Assembly (NCBI GenBank): GCA_014654705.1
Contig: JACVZY010000104.1
Location: 97,310-161,309 of the forward strand
Source: Ignavibacteria bacterium
Lineage (GTDB): Bacteria; Bacteroidota; Ignavibacteria; Kapaibacteriales; UBA4661
DNA length: 64,000 bases
Direction: 5' to 3'
Shown: positions 61,068-64,000 of the stretch, piece after piece
Layout of the letters: each line of letters begins with the position of its first letter
Position numbering within the stretch: position 1 is the first letter of the stretch
Notes under the pieces: model-generated
Told to the model about the DNA's origin: nothing
Database searches by the model: none
What the model saw: the letters and a program-made list of their open reading frames with translations, nothing else
Made by a program: the position numbers and the translations under genes

Positions 61068-63200
61068 ATGAGAGTATTATGGATGATGAGTTGTGGGCTT
61101 GCAATGTTGTGGGTCGCCGATGGGCTTCAACCGAGCACCGTTGCGGCAATGGTTGTTGAAAAAAAAGAATCCGTTCAAGTAAGTTCTGTAAGGCGAGATT
61201 CGCTGTTGCACCTTTTGGAACGCTACGACCAAGAGCACCGTGCTGATACTACCATTGTGAACCTCTTGTGTGATTTGTCCTACGAATTGCTGGGTATGAA
61301 CCCCGCACAATCGCTTGAGTACGCTCAACGCGCTAAGGTGATAGCGGAATCTCTCAATGACCGACGGGCGCTGGCTCATGCGCTTGAAAGTGTTGGGCGT
61401 GCCTATCGCGTGGAAGGTCTTTACACTATTGCCATGGAGTATTTTCTCGCTATGCTGCGCCTAGGGGAGGAATTGCATGATAATCGTGTGCAAATGCTGG
61501 CTCTGCGGCGAATCGGGCAGAGTTATTCCAGTGAACGAAACTATGCTGCTGCGCTAGAATATAGTCGTAAATTCCTTGCTCTGAGCACCACACTCGGCGA
61601 TACGCTTAAGCGTGGACAGGCGCTGAACGATATTGGCTCTATTCAGCGTGAGTTAGGGCAAAGCGATAGTGCGCTCACAAGCCTCCGAACCGCATTGGAC
61701 ATTGCGCGGGCGTACAATCGCCAAGACCAGTACCTGCTTTCAATTGTTTTGCAAAACATCGCTCTTGTGCATAGCAAACGTGGCGAATACGGACAAGCGC
61801 GACGATATTTTGGTCAGGCATTAGCAATGGAGCGGTATCTGGATGAATTTGTCGGGATGAGTTATTGCTATCGCGGTCTGGGGCGGATTTTTGTGGAAGA
61901 AAAAAAATATTCTGAAGCCCTTGTCTATGCAGAAAAGGCGCTTGCGCTTGCGGATAGCTACAACATTGGGTTAGAAAAGGATGCGACCTTTGCTTTGCTG
62001 TCGGATATTCATGCCGGATTGGGCAATGCCGCTCTTGCCTTACAGTACTACAAGCGTTCGGTTGCGCTGAAAGACTCTACCTCCGGTGTAGCATCGGCGC
62101 AAAAAGCCGCTACGATGGAACGGGTATTTCAGCAAGAAAAAAATGAAAAAGTACGTGCGCTGCTCGAATCGGCACATCGGCAGGAGATGATTATTCGTAA
62201 TGCGGTCATTGTGGTTGGGATACTGCTTGTCGGATTGTCGGGCGTTTTGTATAATCGTTATCGCCTCAAAGTTCGCTCGGAAGAACAGCTACGGCAGACG
62301 AATGGCGAAATCCAGAAGCAGCAAACACGTTTGGAAGAGCAGGCACGGCGCATTGAGGAGATGAACTCGGAGCTACAGGAAAATAATGCACGGCTGACGG
62401 ATACGAACATTGAGCTGGACGCTGCCAATATGGAATTACATTCGTACATTGACGAGCTGAGCCGTATCAATAGTGAGTTGGATGCGCGAAATGAAACACT
62501 CCGCGAGCTGCACCGCGAGAAAAATGAATTTCTTGGTATTGTGGCACACGACTTGAAAAATCCTCTTGCCTCAATACGGCTTACTGCTGATATGCTACAA
62601 CGTTTTTCTGCCAAAATGTCTGATGCTGAAAAAGACGAGCGTCTAAAGCATATCTCGCTTATCGTGGAAAGAATGATGGTCATTATCACCAACCTCTTGA
62701 ATGATAACGCTCTGGAGACCAGATTGCTCGCCGTTTCTATCACAACAGTCAATGTTTCTGAAGTCGTCGCAATGCTTGTGCATGAATACAAGGAACGTGC
62801 CACCGCAAAGTCTATCGCCCTACACGCGGCGCTCCCAATGTCTCCTTTATACGCTCAGGCAGACAGCACGATGCTCTATACTGTGCTGGAAAATCTTCTT
62901 TCTAATGCGCTCAAGTTCTCGCCGCCTCATACGAGTGTCAGATTGAGTATCGAAGCGGGCGACGAGCAGTGTAGAATCTTGGTAAAAGATGAAGGACCAG
63001 GACTAAGCGATGATGACCGAAGGCTCCTCTTTGGCAAGTTTATTCGTCTTTCGGCGCGTCCCACAGGCGGCGAACATTCGACGGGATTGGGCTTGAGCAT
63101 CGTCAAAAAAATGGTGGGAGCTATGCGAGGGCGCGTCTGGTGCGAGTCGGAGCTTGGGCGTGGAGCGACATTTATTGTGGAATTACCCAAAAATGCGTAA
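61068..63200 (+). CDS. TPR sensor histidine kinase
   Basis: 710 residues from ATG 61068, which gives a signal-like start (MRVLWMMSCGLAMLWVADG); the frame extends to 60972 and an ATG at 61005 is possible. TPR repeats at about 55-350 (ALESVGRAYRVEGLYTIAMEYFLAML, YRGLGRIFVEEKKYSEALVYAEKAL), a membrane helix at about 377-398, a coiled coil of about 85 residues, H-box GIVAHDLKNP (His494), HATPase. G1 reads VKDEGPGLSDDD, as in the receiver-kinase fusion; the signature has VKKMVGAMRG. No receiver. Confidence 0.91.
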   Translation: MRVLWMMSCGLAMLWVADGLQPSTVAAMVVEKKESVQVSSVRRDSLLHLLERYDQEHRADTTIVNLLCDLSYELLGMNPAQSLEYAQRAKVIAESLNDRRALAHALESVGRAYRVEGLYTIAMEYFLAMLRLGEELHDNRVQMLALRRIGQSYSSERNYAAALEYSRKFLALSTTLGDTLKRGQALNDIGSIQRELGQSDSALTSLRTALDIARAYNRQDQYLLSIVLQNIALVHSKRGEYGQARRYFGQALAMERYLDEFVGMSYCYRGLGRIFVEEKKYSEALVYAEKALALADSYNIGLEKDATFALLSDIHAGLGNAALALQYYKRSVALKDSTSGVASAQKAATMERVFQQEKNEKVRALLESAHRQEMIIRNAVIVVGILLVGLSGVLYNRYRLKVRSEEQLRQTNGEIQKQQTRLEEQARRIEEMNSELQENNARLTDTNIELDAANMELHSYIDELSRINSELDARNETLRELHREKNEFLGIVAHDLKNPLASIRLTADMLQRFSAKMSDAEKDERLKHISLIVERMMVIITNLLNDNALETRLLAVSITTVNVSEVVAMLVHEYKERATAKSIALHAALPMSPLYAQADSTMLYTVLENLLSNALKFSPPHTSVRLSIEAGDEQCRILVKDEGPGLSDDDRRLLFGKFIRLSARPTGGEHSTGLGLSIVKKMVGAMRGRVWCESELGRGATFIVELPKNA

Positions 63201-63245
63201 CTTCAAGGTCAACAAGCCAAATATCTTCACACTCTGTGTTGCCGC

Positions 63246-63968
63246 ATGAAACTTTTATCCCTTTCCGGCAAAGTAGCTCTATTCTATGTGGTTTTAGGAA
63301 GCCTCTGGATTATTATTTCCGACACTATTCTCAGCTATATCGTCTATCCCACTGTTATCACGGGCGTATCACAAACGGTGAAGGGGCTTTTGTTTATTGC
63401 TGTAACGGGTGTTGCACTTTTCTGGATGGTGCGCCGTATGGACAGCGTACGCACTAAAGCTGAGGCTGAATATATCAAGGAGAGCGAGCGGTACCACGCA
63501 CTCTTCGACAATGCACCCGTACCGATGTGGTATTTTGACCCCCAAACGCTTCAATTTCTTGATGTGAATAATGCAGCCGTGCGCCATTACGGTTACTCCA
63601 AGCAGGAATTTCTTGCTATGACGTTGAGTAGTATTCGTGTGGAAGAATCAAATCAGAAAGTGCTGACAACAAGAGTTGATGATGAATATGAACAAATTCA
63701 AAAACAACACCGACGAAAAGATGGTGTAGTCTTGGACGTGGAGGTGCATCGGCATACAGTAGTCTTGAATGGACAATCGGTTACGCTTGCTATTATTTTG
63801 GACAGAACCGAAGAAAAACGCTTGGAGCGCGAGCGCAGTGCAGTTGAATTTGCCTTGCGCGAGAGCGAGCAGGAAGCACTGCTGCTTGCTTCGGTCACTG
63901 AAGGCAGTCTGGATATTATTGCTCTGCACGAACCCGACGGACGAATATTGATGCCAATTAAAAGTTAA
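63246..63968 (+). CDS. Membrane-anchored PAS protein, probably truncated
   Basis: 240 residues from ATG 63246. Two membrane helices (VALFYVVLGSLWIIISDTIL and TVKGLLFIAVTGVALFWMV, about 8-65) followed by a PAS domain at about 80-190 (YHALFDNAPVPMWYFDPQTLQFLDVNNAAVRHYGYSKQEFL) with a PAC-like end (LAIILDRTEEKR). A helix then leads into what looks like the first strands of a second PAS domain (LASVTEGSLDIIALHEPDGRIL), where the frame stops at 63968. Such proteins normally continue to a kinase or cyclase domain, so a frameshift, an early stop or a truncated gene is likely. The window ends 32 bases later. Confidence 0.8.
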   Translation: MKLLSLSGKVALFYVVLGSLWIIISDTILSYIVYPTVITGVSQTVKGLLFIAVTGVALFWMVRRMDSVRTKAEAEYIKESERYHALFDNAPVPMWYFDPQTLQFLDVNNAAVRHYGYSKQEFLAMTLSSIRVEESNQKVLTTRVDDEYEQIQKQHRRKDGVVLDVEVHRHTVVLNGQSVTLAIILDRTEEKRLERERSAVEFALRESEQEALLLASVTEGSLDIIALHEPDGRILMPIKS

Positions 63969-64000
63969 AACTGGATTGCCCAGATAATCGTGATAGAAGA

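Noticed and set aside
2..63200. Hybrid two-component systems of the Bacteroides type (kinase-receiver-AraC)
   Set aside because: All propeller kinases stop right after the HATPase domain; no receiver or AraC domain follows.
1..64000. CRISPR arrays, tRNA or rRNA genes, intact insertion sequences
   Set aside because: I saw no regular spacer-repeat pattern, no cloverleaf sequence and no transposase or integrase frame.

Overview
The window is an unusually dense block of sensory signalling genes, almost all on the + strand. I count 21 histidine kinase genes in 64 kb: six with periplasmic two-component regulator propellers plus a Y_Y_Y domain, six with TPR repeats, two of the 7TMR-DISM type, five with multi-pass membrane sensors, one classical HAMP kinase and one receiver-kinase fusion. 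Eighteen of them end in nearly the same ATP-binding module, with the signature RLSARPTGGEHSTGLGLS followed by (K/R)MVEAMxGxVWCES and GATFIVELP. Only three receiver domains are present: a NarL/LuxR-type regulator, an OmpR-type regulator and the receiver of the fusion. None of the propeller kinases carries the C-terminal receiver and AraC domains of Bacteroides hybrid two-component systems.

Organism: propeller, 7TMR-DISM and TPR kinases, a TonB-dependent receptor with an N-terminal carboxypeptidase-like domain, scarce Shine-Dalgarno sites and several TAnnTTTG promoter boxes (twice with TTTG about 20 bp upstream) point to the Bacteroidota/Chlorobiota branch. A more exact placement, such as an Ignavibacteria- or Kapabacteria-like bacterium, would be a guess.

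Layout: 1-14146 holds five kinases, the first cut by the window edge. 14234-17346 holds a split Aer-like aerotaxis pair (PAS protein plus methyl-accepting protein) and a CAAX-type membrane protease. 17655-24398 holds three kinases and the NarL-type regulator. 24419-25780 holds two lipoproteins, the only minus-strand genes. 25922-37703 holds five kinases. 37799-41477 holds a cyclase-like sensor and an MscS channel with a cyclic-nucleotide-binding domain, both lacking some key residues. 41547-49018 holds three kinases. 49072-53870 is a classical regulator-kinase pair followed by a TonB-dependent receptor. 54020-60087 holds the receiver-kinase fusion coupled to a propeller kinase, then a membrane kinase. 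60344-63968 holds an unrecognised membrane protein, a TPR kinase and a PAS protein.

How it may work (inference): many different sensors carry one catalytic module and probably feed few regulators, in this window or elsewhere. A perfect 257-bp identity between the 3' ends of the first two kinases, plus the repeated use of one catalytic end on different sensors, suggests growth by duplication, domain shuffling and gene conversion. Smaller items of note are a kinase with a degraded H-box, palindromic DNA inserted in frame in an ATP-lid region, dispersed hairpin elements and a candidate structured RNA between 43889 and 44020.
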